Shown here: positions 25,828 through 34,900 of the stretch, piece by piece
Layout: each line of letters opens with the position of its first letter
Position numbering within the stretch: the first letter of the stretch is position 1
DNA from: Sphaerisporangium melleum
Lineage (GTDB): Bacteria; Actinomycetota; Actinomycetes; Streptosporangiales; Streptosporangiaceae
Reading direction: 5' to 3'
Assembly (NCBI RefSeq): GCF_014646695.1
Contig: NZ_BMNT01000039.1
Coordinates: 32,687 to 96,686, forward strand
DNA length: 64,000 nt
Translations under genes and position numbers: made by a program
Notes under the pieces: generated by a model
Seen by the model: only the letters and a program-made list of their open reading frames with translations
Told to the model about the DNA's origin: nothing
Databases searched by the model: none

Positions 25828-25905
25828 GAGACATCTTCCCCTCGAGATGGTCGATGGCTTCTTCCTGGTCTTATCGCCCTAACCGGTCTCCTGGGCGCTA
25901 AACAT

Positions 25906-25930
25906 TGACACTGTAATGATTGCAGTGTCA
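25906..25930. promoter_or_regulatory. MerR-type palindromic operator between dps and merR
   Basis: TGACACTG (25906-25913) and CAGTGTCA (25923-25930) are perfect inverted arms around 9 nt. The left arm overlaps a TTGACA at 25905-25910. It lies 10 bp before the merR ATG and 78 bp before the dps start. Confidence 0.65.
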
Positions 25931-25940
25931 GCATGGGGCT

Positions 25941-27089
25941 ATGAGTGACACCTGGACGATCGGCGAGCTGGCGGAGCACGCGACGGCGCAGTTGCCGCCG
26001 CCGGCGACGGCACAGCGGCCCAACGGCCGGGTCAGGGACGTGCCCAATGAGCGGGTCATCCGGTGGTACACGACGATCGGCCTGCTCGACCCGCCGATGA
26101 CCCGCCGCGGCCGGGTGGCGCTGTACGGCCGGCGTCATCTCCTGCAACTCGTCGCGATCAAGCGCCTCCAGGCCGAGGGACGGTCGATCGCGGCCATCCA
26201 GGCCGAACTGGCGGGCGCGACCGACACCACGCTCGAACGGATCGCCCGGCTCGCCGACCCGCCGCCCCCACCTCCCGCGAGCCCCGCACCCGCCGTCCCA
26301 TCCGGTCCCACGGCAGCGCCTGCCGAACCCGGCGCGGGCCCGGCCGCCCCCGGGGCGCCGGCGCCTGTCGCGTCCGGCTCCGGGAACGGAGAGCACCCGC
26401 CGGCACAGAACGCGGGCATGCCGCCCGGCACACCCGCGGCCCGCCCGCGCTTCTGGACCGCCCATCCGGCCCCTCCCGCTCCCGCCCCGCCCGGCGCCGC
26501 TCGCCCGGCCGACGGAGCCGGCCACCCGGACGCGGGTGCCACGGCCCGCCGCGTCGACGGCGCGGCCCTCGCGGACGCCGTGGGCACGACGCACCACACG
26601 GACGGGGCACAGGCCGCGGAGACGGCATACCAGGAGCACCCGGCGCCATCGGGACACGCGCCCGTCGCGGGCCGGGAGGCGCGAGCCGTCCGTCCAGGCG
26701 CGGCCCCATCGCGCACCGCCCCTCCCCCGCTCTCGCGGCAGGAAGAGCCGGAGCACCCCGTCGAACCCGGCGCACCCTCGCCCATCGAGCCGGGAGCGGA
26801 AGCGGCGCCGCCCGGCTTCCTGGCACCCCCGTTCGGCCCCGAGCGGGCCGTCCCCTCCCCGCCGGGCCACCGGGCCGCGGGCCCGCCCGTGGTCCTGCCC
26901 GGCGACGACCTGGTCCACGGCGTGCGTCTCGCGCCGGGGGTCACGCTGCTGCTGGATGGGCGGCTCCCGGCGCCCGCCGACATCGAGGCGCTGCGCGAGG
27001 CCGCCGCGCCGCTGCTGCACGTGGTGCGCGACCGCGAGCTCACCCCGTCCCATTCCGACCAGTCCCCGCCCGAAAGGTGGCACTCATGA
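25941..27089 (+). CDS. MerR-family regulator with a long disordered C-terminal region
   Basis: 382 residues. The N-terminal 95 residues are a MerR winged helix (WTIGELAEHA, VIRWYTTIGLLDPP, LYGRRHLLQLVAIKRLQAEGRSI). Residues 100-310 are a Pro/Ala/Gly-rich linker without predicted fold. The last 70 residues (VLPGDDLVHGVRLAPGVTLLLDGRLPAPADIEALREAA, in segments) form a compact domain of unknown function that may be the signal-sensing part. The TGA overlaps the ATG of the VIT/VWA gene (ATGA), so the two proteins are almost certainly made together. The ATG at 25941 is preferred to a TTG upstream because it begins the conserved domain. Confidence 0.88.
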   Translation: MSDTWTIGELAEHATAQLPPPATAQRPNGRVRDVPNERVIRWYTTIGLLDPPMTRRGRVALYGRRHLLQLVAIKRLQAEGRSIAAIQAELAGATDTTLERIARLADPPPPPPASPAPAVPSGPTAAPAEPGAGPAAPGAPAPVASGSGNGEHPPAQNAGMPPGTPAARPRFWTAHPAPPAPAPPGAARPADGAGHPDAGATARRVDGAALADAVGTTHHTDGAQAAETAYQEHPAPSGHAPVAGREARAVRPGAAPSRTAPPPLSRQEEPEHPVEPGAPSPIEPGAEAAPPGFLAPPFGPERAVPSPPGHRAAGPPVVLPGDDLVHGVRLAPGVTLLLDGRLPAPADIEALREAAAPLLHVVRDRELTPSHSDQSPPERWHS

Positions 27090-29545
27090 CCGTGCAGATC
27101 ACGTCCTTGCGGCCCGGCGAGTACACGCCGTCGCCCGACGCCGGTCTCGGCGCGCTGCACACCGGCAAGGGGAACCTTCCGCTGGAGAACGTCGAGGTCG
27201 AGGCGGACATCACCGCGCTGACCGGCGGCGTCGAGGTCACGCAGGGCTTTCGCAACCCGCACGACGTCCCGCTGGAGGCGACGTACATCTTCCCGCTGCC
27301 CGACCGCGCGGCGGTGACGGCCTTCCGCATGGAGGCCGACGACCGCGTGGTCGAGGGGGTGCTCAAGGAACGCGGCCAGGCCCGCCAGGACTACGACCAG
27401 GCCATCGCCGAAGGCAAGCGTGCCGCCATCGCCGAGGAGGAGCGGCCGGACGTGTTCACCATGCGCGTCGGCAACATCCTGCCCGGCGAGCGGGTGACGG
27501 TACGGCTCACGCTGAGCCAGCCGCTGCCGTACGAGGACGGCGCGGCGACCTTCCGCTTCCCGCTCGTGGTCGCGCCGCGCTACATCCCCGGCGCGCCGCT
27601 CGACGGCGCCGGCGCCGGGGACGGCGTGGCGCCGGACACCGACACCGTGCCGGACGCCTCGCGGATCACCCCGCCGGTCCTGCTCCCCGGCTTCCCGAAC
27701 CCCGTGCGACTGGCGCTGACCGCCCGGGTCGACCCGGCCGGGCTCGACCTGACCGAGATGCGCTCCAGCCTGCACGTCGTCACCGAAGAGGAGGGGCTGG
27801 TCCGGCTCCAGCCGGGCGAGCGCCTGGACCGCGACTTCGTCCTGCGCCTGTCGTTCGGCGCCTCCAGCGCGCTGGCCTTCGTCCCCGACCGGCCCGCCGG
27901 CGAGAGCGCGGACGCGGAGACCACCGCGCCCGCCGGCGAGGACGCCGACGGGAACGGCACGTTCGTGCTGACCGTGGTGCCGCCGGCCGACGAGGAGGTC
28001 CAGCGGCGTCCCCGGGACGTGGCGCTGCTCCTCGACCGCTCCGGCAGCATGACCGGCTGGAAGATGGTCGCCGCCCGCCGGGCCGCGGCCCGCATCGTCG
28101 ACACCCTCACCTTCGCCGACCGCTTCGCCGTACTGTCCTTCGACAGCGTGGTCGAGCGGCCCGAGCGGCTGGACCCCGGCCTGGTGCCGGCCACCGACCG
28201 CAACCGCTACCGCGCCGTGGAGCACCTGGCCCGGCTGGAGGCCCGCGGCGGCACCGAGATGCTCCAGCCGATGGAGCAGGCGCTCGCCCTGCTGGACGAC
28301 CCGGAGCGGGAGCGGGTGCTGGTGCTGGTCACCGACGGGCAGGTCGGCAACGAGGACCAGATCCTCGAACGCCTCGGCGCGCGCCTGGCCGCCGTACGCG
28401 TCCACACGGTGGGCATCGACCGGGCGGTGAACGCCGGCTTCCTCGGCAGGCTGGCCGGCCTCGGCGCCGGGCGCTGCGAACTGGTGGAGTCGGAGGACCG
28501 CCTGGACGAGGCAATGGAGCACATCCACCGCCGCATCGGATCGCCGCTGGTCACCGGCCTGACGCTGAAGGCAGAGGGGCTGGAGGTGGTGCCGGGCAGT
28601 GTGACCCATCTCGGCTCGCTCTACTCGGGGGTGCCACTGACCGTCTACGGCCGCTACCGGGGCGCCGGCCGCGGCACGCTGACCGTGCACGGCCTGCTCG
28701 GCGACGGCCGCCCGTGGGAGCGGCGGCTGGAGGGACGCCCGGCGCGGGGCGAGGCCCCGCGGGCCATCTGGGCGCGGGCGCACCTGCGCCGCCTGGAGGA
28801 CCGCTACGCCGTGGGCGAGCACGCCCTGGAGCAGGAGATCGTGGCCGCCTCGCTGCGGCACACGGTGCTGTGCCGGTTCACCGCGTTCGTCGCGGTGGAC
28901 ACGCGGGTCGTCGCCGAGGGCGGGCCGCGGCACCGGGTGCTCCAGCCGGTCGAGCCGCCGAGCGGCTGGGAGATGCCCGGTCTGGCCGCCCCGATGGCGG
29001 CCGCCGCGCCGGCGGCCTTCACCACGGCCGCCGCGCCGATGGCGTTCCGGGCGACCGCCGAGGGGGGCGCCGCGCCGGCGTTCGGGGGCGGCCCGGAGGC
29101 GGTGGCGGGCGAGCCGTTCGCCAAGCGCCTCGCCGCGCCGGGCGGCCGGATGTTCGCGCGCCCGGCCGTCGCGCCGCCCGCGCCGCCGGTCCCGCACTCG
29201 CTGGACCTGGTGCGCCCGCAACTGGCCGGCGAACTGGCCCGGCTGCGCGCGCAGGAGGAGGCCCTGCCGGCGTCCGAGCGGCGGCGCTACCTCGCCGACC
29301 TGGGCAGCCGCCTGGCGGCCCTGGCCACCTACGTGGGCGGCGAGAACGAGCTGCGCGGGCTCGCCCGCGACCTGATGGCCTGCGAGACCACCCCGGACGC
29401 CGACCTCGACGCCCTGTGGCGGCGCGCCGTCCAGGTGCTCACCACCCTCACCGGCGCCGGGAACGCGCCGTCCACCGGCGGGGGCGCCTCCGCGGGCCAG
29501 ACCCGGGCCCCGGGCCGCCGCACCTCCTTCTGGAAGCGCGGCTGA
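27086..29545 (+). CDS. VIT and von Willebrand factor A domain protein
   Basis: 819 residues. Residues 12-140 form a VIT (vault/inter-alpha-trypsin inhibitor) domain with PLENVEVEADITALTGGVEV and a YIFPLP segment. Residues 310-480 form a VWA domain whose metal-ion adhesion site is intact (LLLDRSGSM, GGTEM and LVTDGQVGNE). The region 625-720 is Ala/Gly/Pro rich and the end is helical (LAGELARLRAQEEALPASERRRYL). No signal peptide or transmembrane segment is visible, so it is cytoplasmic. Family members act as scaffolds through metal-dependent protein binding; the partner is unknown. Translation is coupled to the MerR gene. Confidence 0.88.
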   Translation: MTVQITSLRPGEYTPSPDAGLGALHTGKGNLPLENVEVEADITALTGGVEVTQGFRNPHDVPLEATYIFPLPDRAAVTAFRMEADDRVVEGVLKERGQARQDYDQAIAEGKRAAIAEEERPDVFTMRVGNILPGERVTVRLTLSQPLPYEDGAATFRFPLVVAPRYIPGAPLDGAGAGDGVAPDTDTVPDASRITPPVLLPGFPNPVRLALTARVDPAGLDLTEMRSSLHVVTEEEGLVRLQPGERLDRDFVLRLSFGASSALAFVPDRPAGESADAETTAPAGEDADGNGTFVLTVVPPADEEVQRRPRDVALLLDRSGSMTGWKMVAARRAAARIVDTLTFADRFAVLSFDSVVERPERLDPGLVPATDRNRYRAVEHLARLEARGGTEMLQPMEQALALLDDPERERVLVLVTDGQVGNEDQILERLGARLAAVRVHTVGIDRAVNAGFLGRLAGLGAGRCELVESEDRLDEAMEHIHRRIGSPLVTGLTLKAEGLEVVPGSVTHLGSLYSGVPLTVYGRYRGAGRGTLTVHGLLGDGRPWERRLEGRPARGEAPRAIWARAHLRRLEDRYAVGEHALEQEIVAASLRHTVLCRFTAFVAVDTRVVAEGGPRHRVLQPVEPPSGWEMPGLAAPMAAAAPAAFTTAAAPMAFRATAEGGAAPAFGGGPEAVAGEPFAKRLAAPGGRMFARPAVAPPAPPVPHSLDLVRPQLAGELARLRAQEEALPASERRRYLADLGSRLAALATYVGGENELRGLARDLMACETTPDADLDALWRRAVQVLTTLTGAGNAPSTGGGASAGQTRAPGRRTSFWKRG

Positions 29546-29617
29546 CCGGCCCGGCGCCGGAGGGCACCTGCCTCGATCGCCGGCCCGTATTCCAGCGGCC
29601 CTCCGCGGGCGGCGGCG

Positions 29618-30259
29618 CTACCAGGCCCACCTGGTCAGCGCCTCGCCCAACCCGGCCATGTCGGGGACCGCCCGCGGATCGGAGCCCGCGGGGCCGAAGC
29701 GCACGGCGGTGAGTCCGGCGGCCGCGGCGGCGCGCACGTTCGCCGGCCGGTCGTCCACGAAGACCACCCGGCCGGGCGCCGAGGCGTCCACCGCGGCGCA
29801 CAGCGCCTCGTAGGCCTGCGGATCGGGCTTGCGGACCCCGATGTCCCCGCTGATGACCCACGTGCCGATGAACCGGTCGAGGCCGAACCTGCGCCGCAGC
29901 AGCACCGACCACACGCTCACATCGTTGCTCAGGCAGGCCAGCCGCACGCCCGCACCGGCGAGCCGTTCCAGCAGCGGCAGCGTGCCCTCGGTGAGGGTGT
30001 GGCGCCCGCAGTACTCCTCGTCGGACGCACCGCGGGTGCGCAGCCGCTCCCACAACTCCTCAGTGCCGATGGCGCCGACGCTGCACCGGGTGTACAGCTC
30101 GGTGATCTCTCGGTCGCCGAGGTCGCTGCCCTTGCCGCGGGCGTACGGAACGAGCAGGTCCGCCACGTCGTCGGCGCTGCGGTACAGCACTCCCATGGCG
30201 TCGAAGGCCACCGTGTCGAAGCCGGAGAACCCCGGCCCGTCCATGCTCATCGTCCCCAC
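29618..30259 (-). CDS. HAD-superfamily hydrolase with atypical motif I
   Basis: 213 residues. HAD core with motif I VAFDAMGVLY, motif II CLSND, motif III RKPDPQAYE and motif IV VVFVDDRPANV. The second Asp of motif I (DxD in phosphatases) is Met here, as in some HAD enzymes that do not use it as general acid, for example dehalogenases with DxY. The substrate is unknown. It is on its own between the VIT/VWA gene (convergent) and a toxin-antitoxin pair. The ATG at 30259 could be replaced by a second one four codons later. Confidence 0.82.
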   Translation of the reverse strand: MGTMSMDGPGFSGFDTVAFDAMGVLYRSADDVADLLVPYARGKGSDLGDREITELYTRCSVGAIGTEELWERLRTRGASDEEYCGRHTLTEGTLPLLERLAGAGVRLACLSNDVSVWSVLLRRRFGLDRFIGTWVISGDIGVRKPDPQAYEALCAAVDASAPGRVVFVDDRPANVRAAAAAGLTAVRFGPAGSDPRAVPDMAGLGEALTRWAW

Positions 30260-30427
30260 GACACCCCCCGGAGCGAGCGACCTGGAACGGCACCGGCAGC
30301 CGCGAAGCCGGCAGGGGTCCCGGCCCGCGCCCGCCCCCGCAGCCTAGCGATCAAGCGGAAGGAGCGGCTAGCGGATGAGCGCTCTCTCCCCGGAAGCCCT
30401 GCTCGGCACCGATCCGCACTGCGGGCT

Positions 30428-30709
30428 CTACGGAACTCGGCGGTAGATGTCGCGACGGTTGCCGACGGCCAAGACCCACACGATCAACTGGCCGTCCTCC
30501 ACGGTGTAGACGACGCGGTAGTCGCCGACCCTGAGCCGCCAGCGGGCACTGTGTCCCTGGAGCGCCTTGATGTCGAACGACGCGGTGTCTCCCGCGTCCA
30601 TCGCCTTCTGGAGTTCGGCGAGGCGGTACAGGATGTGCAGCGCGTCAGGGCGCGGAACCTTGAACATGTCCCGCTGAGCGTGCGGCGTGAAGCGCGTGAC
30701 GTACCCCAT
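30428..30709 (-). CDS. RelE/ParE-family toxin
   Basis: 93 residues with the RelE fold: YVTRFTPHAQRDM at the N-terminus, a central LQGHSARWRLRVGDYRVVYTVE segment and the final VGNRRDIYRR, where Arg and Tyr residues act in ribosome-dependent mRNA cleavage by characterised RelE toxins. It follows the antitoxin by 4 bp, the usual order and spacing of a type II system. Confidence 0.9.
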   Translation of the reverse strand: MGYVTRFTPHAQRDMFKVPRPDALHILYRLAELQKAMDAGDTASFDIKALQGHSARWRLRVGDYRVVYTVEDGQLIVWVLAVGNRRDIYRRVP

Positions 30710-30713
30710 GGGG

Positions 30714-30995
30714 TCAGCCTTGATGGGCGCGCAGCAAGGCGGCCATCTCTTCGAGCGAGACCGCCCCCTCCGTTCCCTCGGATTCGGCTTCGTCGGCCAG
30801 TTGATTGAGCCACGCCTCTTCGGCGTTGTCGGCGATCTCACGCAGGCGCTGGTACTCCTGGATGTCGATCACGACCGCTTCCTGCTTGCCACGCCGCGTG
30901 ATGATCGTCGGGGTGTCCTCCCGGCGAGCGCGATCGATGACGTCGGCGAGGTGGCTGCGGACATCGGCCATGGATGCAATCACCGGATCACTCAT
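30714..30995 (-). CDS. Phd/YefM-family antitoxin
   Basis: 93 residues: an N-terminal Phd/YefM DNA-binding domain (SMADVRSHLADVIDRARRE, IITRRGKQEAVVIDIQEYQRL) and an acidic C-terminal tail (EESEGTEG-like stretch, ends LLRAHQG) that would wrap the toxin. The ATG at 30995 is preceded by TACATT at 6 nt, so the transcript may be leaderless. Autoregulation by the complex is usual for the family. Confidence 0.9.
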   Translation of the reverse strand: MSDPVIASMADVRSHLADVIDRARREDTPTIITRRGKQEAVVIDIQEYQRLREIADNAEEAWLNQLADEAESEGTEGAVSLEEMAALLRAHQG

Positions 30996-31089
30996 GTCAC
31001 GAATGTAGCAGATGTACATGAGGGCCTGTGCAGCACCCACTCCACCTCAGGTCAGCACACCCCGTCCCTCCCCGACCCCCAGACGAACA

Positions 31090-31950
31090 TCAACGGGGCG
31101 TGCGGCCCGGGGTGGGGTCCTCGGCGGCGGGGAGGGTGCGGTAGGCGGGCCGGAGGATGTCGAGCAGCGGGATGTGGCGGACCTTGACCGGGGGCGGCTC
31201 CAGGGCGCGCAGCAGGATCTCCGGGGGCGCGGCCGTGGCGGCGGGCCGGGGACGCAAGCGGCCGAGCGGCACCGAGGGGGCGTAGAAGTCGTCCAGCCGC
31301 TCGGCGAACGGCACGTCGTCCACGTGCAGCGGGTCCACCTGCTCCTCCTCGTCGCCGGGCGTGCCGCGCAGGGCGTCCAGCAGGGGCTCCTTGTCCCGCC
31401 CGCGCCAGGCGAGCACCAGGAACGGATCCTCGTCGAACGCCTCGCCCAGCAGGTAGAGCACGGCGGACAGGTGCTTGCACGGGAACCCCCAGTCGGGGCA
31501 GGAGCACTCCATGTCCAGGTCGGCGGCCTCGGACGGGAACAGGGGCAGCCCCAGCCGGTCGAAGACCTCGACGATCTCGACGGGCATCTCCCCCGCCAGC
31601 AGCTTCGCCCGGTAGAGCGCCTGCCCGGCCAGCTCGTCCTGGATCGCGGCCCAGTCGGTCTCTCCGTAGGCCGGGACGCGGATCGTCACCCGGTACGGCT
31701 CCGGCCGCGACCCCTGCACCTGCGCGCCGACCAGGCCGGGGCCGAGGTCGATGCGCAGCACCTGGCCCTTCCTGGCGTAGGAGCGGCCCCGGCCGAGCCG
31801 CCCGGAGTCGCAGACGCGTTCCAGCAGGTCGACGAACCGGCGTGACCACCACTGCTCCCCGATCGAGCCGCGCTTGCTGCGCGCCCGGATGCCGCCCTCG
31901 ACCCTGATCGGCGCGGCCGCCTCGAACCAGCCGTCCCTGCCCACCGGCAT
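31090..31950 (-). CDS. SWIM zinc-finger protein, partner of the SNF2 ATPase
   Basis: 286 residues. A SWIM zinc finger is complete: CSCPDWGFPCKH near residues 148-160 (CxCx5-6CxH), a domain known for DNA or protein binding. The N-terminal part (WWSRRFVDLLE, GRLGRGRSYARKGQVLRIDLGPG) matches the actinobacterial SWIM proteins that accompany SNF2 ATPases. The C-terminal 90 residues are Pro/Arg rich. The ATG at 31950 lies 1 bp after the SNF2 stop, so they form one transcript. The function is unknown; DNA repair or recombination is likely by association. Confidence 0.88.
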   Translation of the reverse strand: MPVGRDGWFEAAAPIRVEGGIRARSKRGSIGEQWWSRRFVDLLERVCDSGRLGRGRSYARKGQVLRIDLGPGLVGAQVQGSRPEPYRVTIRVPAYGETDWAAIQDELAGQALYRAKLLAGEMPVEIVEVFDRLGLPLFPSEAADLDMECSCPDWGFPCKHLSAVLYLLGEAFDEDPFLVLAWRGRDKEPLLDALRGTPGDEEEQVDPLHVDDVPFAERLDDFYAPSVPLGRLRPRPAATAAPPEILLRALEPPPVKVRHIPLLDILRPAYRTLPAAEDPTPGRTPR

Positions 31951-31951
31951 G

Positions 31952-34900
31952 TCAGCTCACCGCCTCGGGGGCCAGGCGGAACAGCTCGCGGAGCTGCTCG
32001 GTGGACAGGTCGGTGATCCAGTCCTCACCGGCGCCGACGACGGACTCGGCGAGTGCCTTCTTGCGTTCGATCATCTCGTCGATGCGCTCCTCCAGGGTGC
32101 CCACGCAGATGAACTTCCTGACCTGGACGTTCCTGGTCTGGCCGATGCGGAACGCGCGGTCGGTGGCCTGGTCCTCCACGGCGGGGTTCCACCAGCGGTC
32201 CACGTGGATCACGTGGTTGGCGGCGGTGAGGTTCAGGCCGGTGCCCGCCGCCTTGAGCGAGAGCAGGAACACCATGGGCTCCTCGTCGTTCTGGAAGCGT
32301 TCGACCAGCTCGTCCCGCTTCTTCTTCGGCAGGCCGCCGTGCAGCCACAGCACGGGCCGGTCGAGGTGGGCGGCCAGGTAGGGCTGGAGCAGCGTGCCGA
32401 ACTCGGCGTACTGGGTGAACACCAGGGCCTTGTCGCCCTCCTCGACGACCTCCTGCGCCAGCTCCTCCAGGCGGGCGAGCTTCCCTGAGCGCCCGGCGAG
32501 CCGGGAGCCGTCCTTGAGCAGGTGGGCGGGGTGGTTGCACACCTGCTTGAGCCGGGTCATCGTGGCCAGGACGTTGCCGCGCCGCTCGATGCCCTCACTG
32601 TCGTCGATCTTGGCGAGCATGTCGGTGACGACGGCCTGGTACAGGCTGGCCTGCTCGGGTGTCAGCGTGCACCAGACCTTCATCTCCAGCTTCTCCGGCA
32701 GATCGGAGATGATCGTCTTGTCGGTCTTCAGGCGCCGCAGGACGAAGGGGCCGGTCGCGCGCCGCAGCGCCCGGGCGGCGTCCTCGTCCCCGCGCGCCTC
32801 GATGGGCTCCTGGTAGCGCTCGCGGAACCGCTTCGCCGGGCCGAGCAGGCCGGGGTTGCAGAACTCCATGATCGACCACAGTTCGGCCAGGTGGTTCTCC
32901 ACCGGGGTGCCGGTGAGCGCGAGCCGGGTGGCCGCCGGGATGGAGCGCACGGCCTGCGCCTGGCGGGCGGCACTGTTCTTGATCGCCTGTGCCTCGTCGC
33001 AGACCACCCGGCCCCAGGTGGATCCGGCCAGGACGGCCGCGTCGCGCAGCGCCGTGCCGTACGTCGTGATCACCAGGTCGGCGTCCCGCAGCGTCCCGGC
33101 CAGCTCGTCCTCGCGTTTGCGGGTGGGGCCGTGGTGGACGTAGACCCGCAGCGAGGGCGCGAACCGCGCGGCCTCCTTGTGCCAGTTGCTCACCAGCGAC
33201 ATCGGGCACACCAGCAGCGTCGGCGCGACCGGGTCGCCGGCGGCCCGCTCCTGCAGGAGCAGCGACAGCGTCTGGGCGGTCTTGCCGAGCCCCATGTCGT
33301 CGGCGAGGATGCCGCCGAGCCCGAGACCGGACAGGAAGCTCAGCCACGACAGGCCGCGTTCCTGGTACGGGCGCAGGCTGCCGTTGAACGTCTCCGGCGT
33401 GGCGACGGCCGACAGGCGCCGCTCGGCCTCGCCGGACAGCAGATCGCCGAGCAGGCCGTCGGCGTCCACCTCGATCAGCGGCAGCTCCTCGTCCCCGCCG
33501 TCCACGACCTCCTGGATCACCTCGGCGACGGTCATCTCGCCGGCCCGGCGCCGCTCCAGCACCGAGAGCGCCGCCTTGAGCTGGCGGTCGTCCAGCTCGA
33601 CCCACTGGCCGCGCACCCGGACGAGCGGCACCTTGAGCCGGGCCAGCTCCTCCAGCTCCTCCTCGCTGATCACGTGATCGCCGACGGCCAGGTCGACCCT
33701 GAACTCCACCAGCTCCCCCAGGCCGAACCCCTGGCCGGCCGCCGCGCGGGCGGGCGCGGCGGCGCGGGTGCGCGTGGTCAGCTTCAGGCCGAGCGCCTTG
33801 CGTCCCGCCCAGGCGGGGAGCCGGACCCCGTACCCCGCGGCCTGCAGCAGCGGGGCCGAGCGCCGCAGGAAGCCGAACGCCCAGGCGGTGTCCACCACCA
33901 TGCCGGAGGGGCGCGGCTCGCGCAGTGCGGTGTGCAGTTCGGGGCAGAGCCGGACGGCGCGTCCCAGACCGGCGAGCAGCACCTCGTCGGCCCGCCGGGG
34001 CAGGCCGGGCACGCGTTCCCCCTGCCACAGCGCCGCGGCGGGCACGTACAGGCTGGGGTCGTCCACCGACTGCAGGGCGAACTCCAGCTCCCACGCGTCG
34101 TCCCCGCCCGCGTCCAGGTCGCCGCCGCCGACGGCCCCCGCCGGCTCCCGGAGGGCCTCGGCGGCGTCGCCGGACGCGGGCCGGGGCTCGCTGAGCCGGA
34201 AGCAGAGCCTGATCGGCCCGTCCATCTGCTGAGCGGAGGCGAACCAGTCGCGCAGCACGCCGCTCAGCGCGTCCGCCTCGGGACCGGAGACGCCGGGGAT
34301 CGCGGCGTCCGGCGCGGTGAGCGCGAACAGCCACCGCTCGGCCGCGTCGCCGCCCGGGCCGGGCCGGTTGCCGCGCAGCAGCCGTTCGGGCAGCGACCGC
34401 CGCGTGGCGGCGTCGGCGAGGGCGTCCAGGGCCTGGCGCAGCACCTCGCCCGCCGGTCGTTCCCCCGCGACGGCCCGGCAGACCGGCGGCATCGCGGCGG
34501 CGAGGTCCCGGAAGGCCGAGGCGTCGGCGCCGGTGATCACCGGACGCCAGCGGGCGGCGGGCCCGCCCGGCTCCCGGACGAGCTGGGGCAGCACCCGGCC
34601 GCGCCGGACGAGCGCCAGGGCGTGCTCGGCGACCACGGCGAGGTAGCGCGTCGAGGCCCCGGCCCCCCACTCGGGCCCCTCGTCCCCCGCCTCCGCGGCG
34701 GGCGAGCCGAGCAGGCGCAGGGCCTGGGCCGGGGTGAGGAACAGCGCAGGAACGCGCCACGGAGAGATCTTGGGCGTGCGGGCCCTGCTCGCCAGCCCGG
34801 ACTCGGGCGAGGGGATCGGGGCCCTCGCCGTTCCCGGCAGCCACAGGTCGAGCGTGCCGGCGGTGACCACGGAGAGCGGCCGGCGCCCGTCCGCCCCGAT

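Noticed and set aside
25920..25940. Upstream TTG start for the MerR gene
   Set aside because: It would place the start inside the palindromic operator; the ATG at 25941 begins directly at the conserved winged helix.
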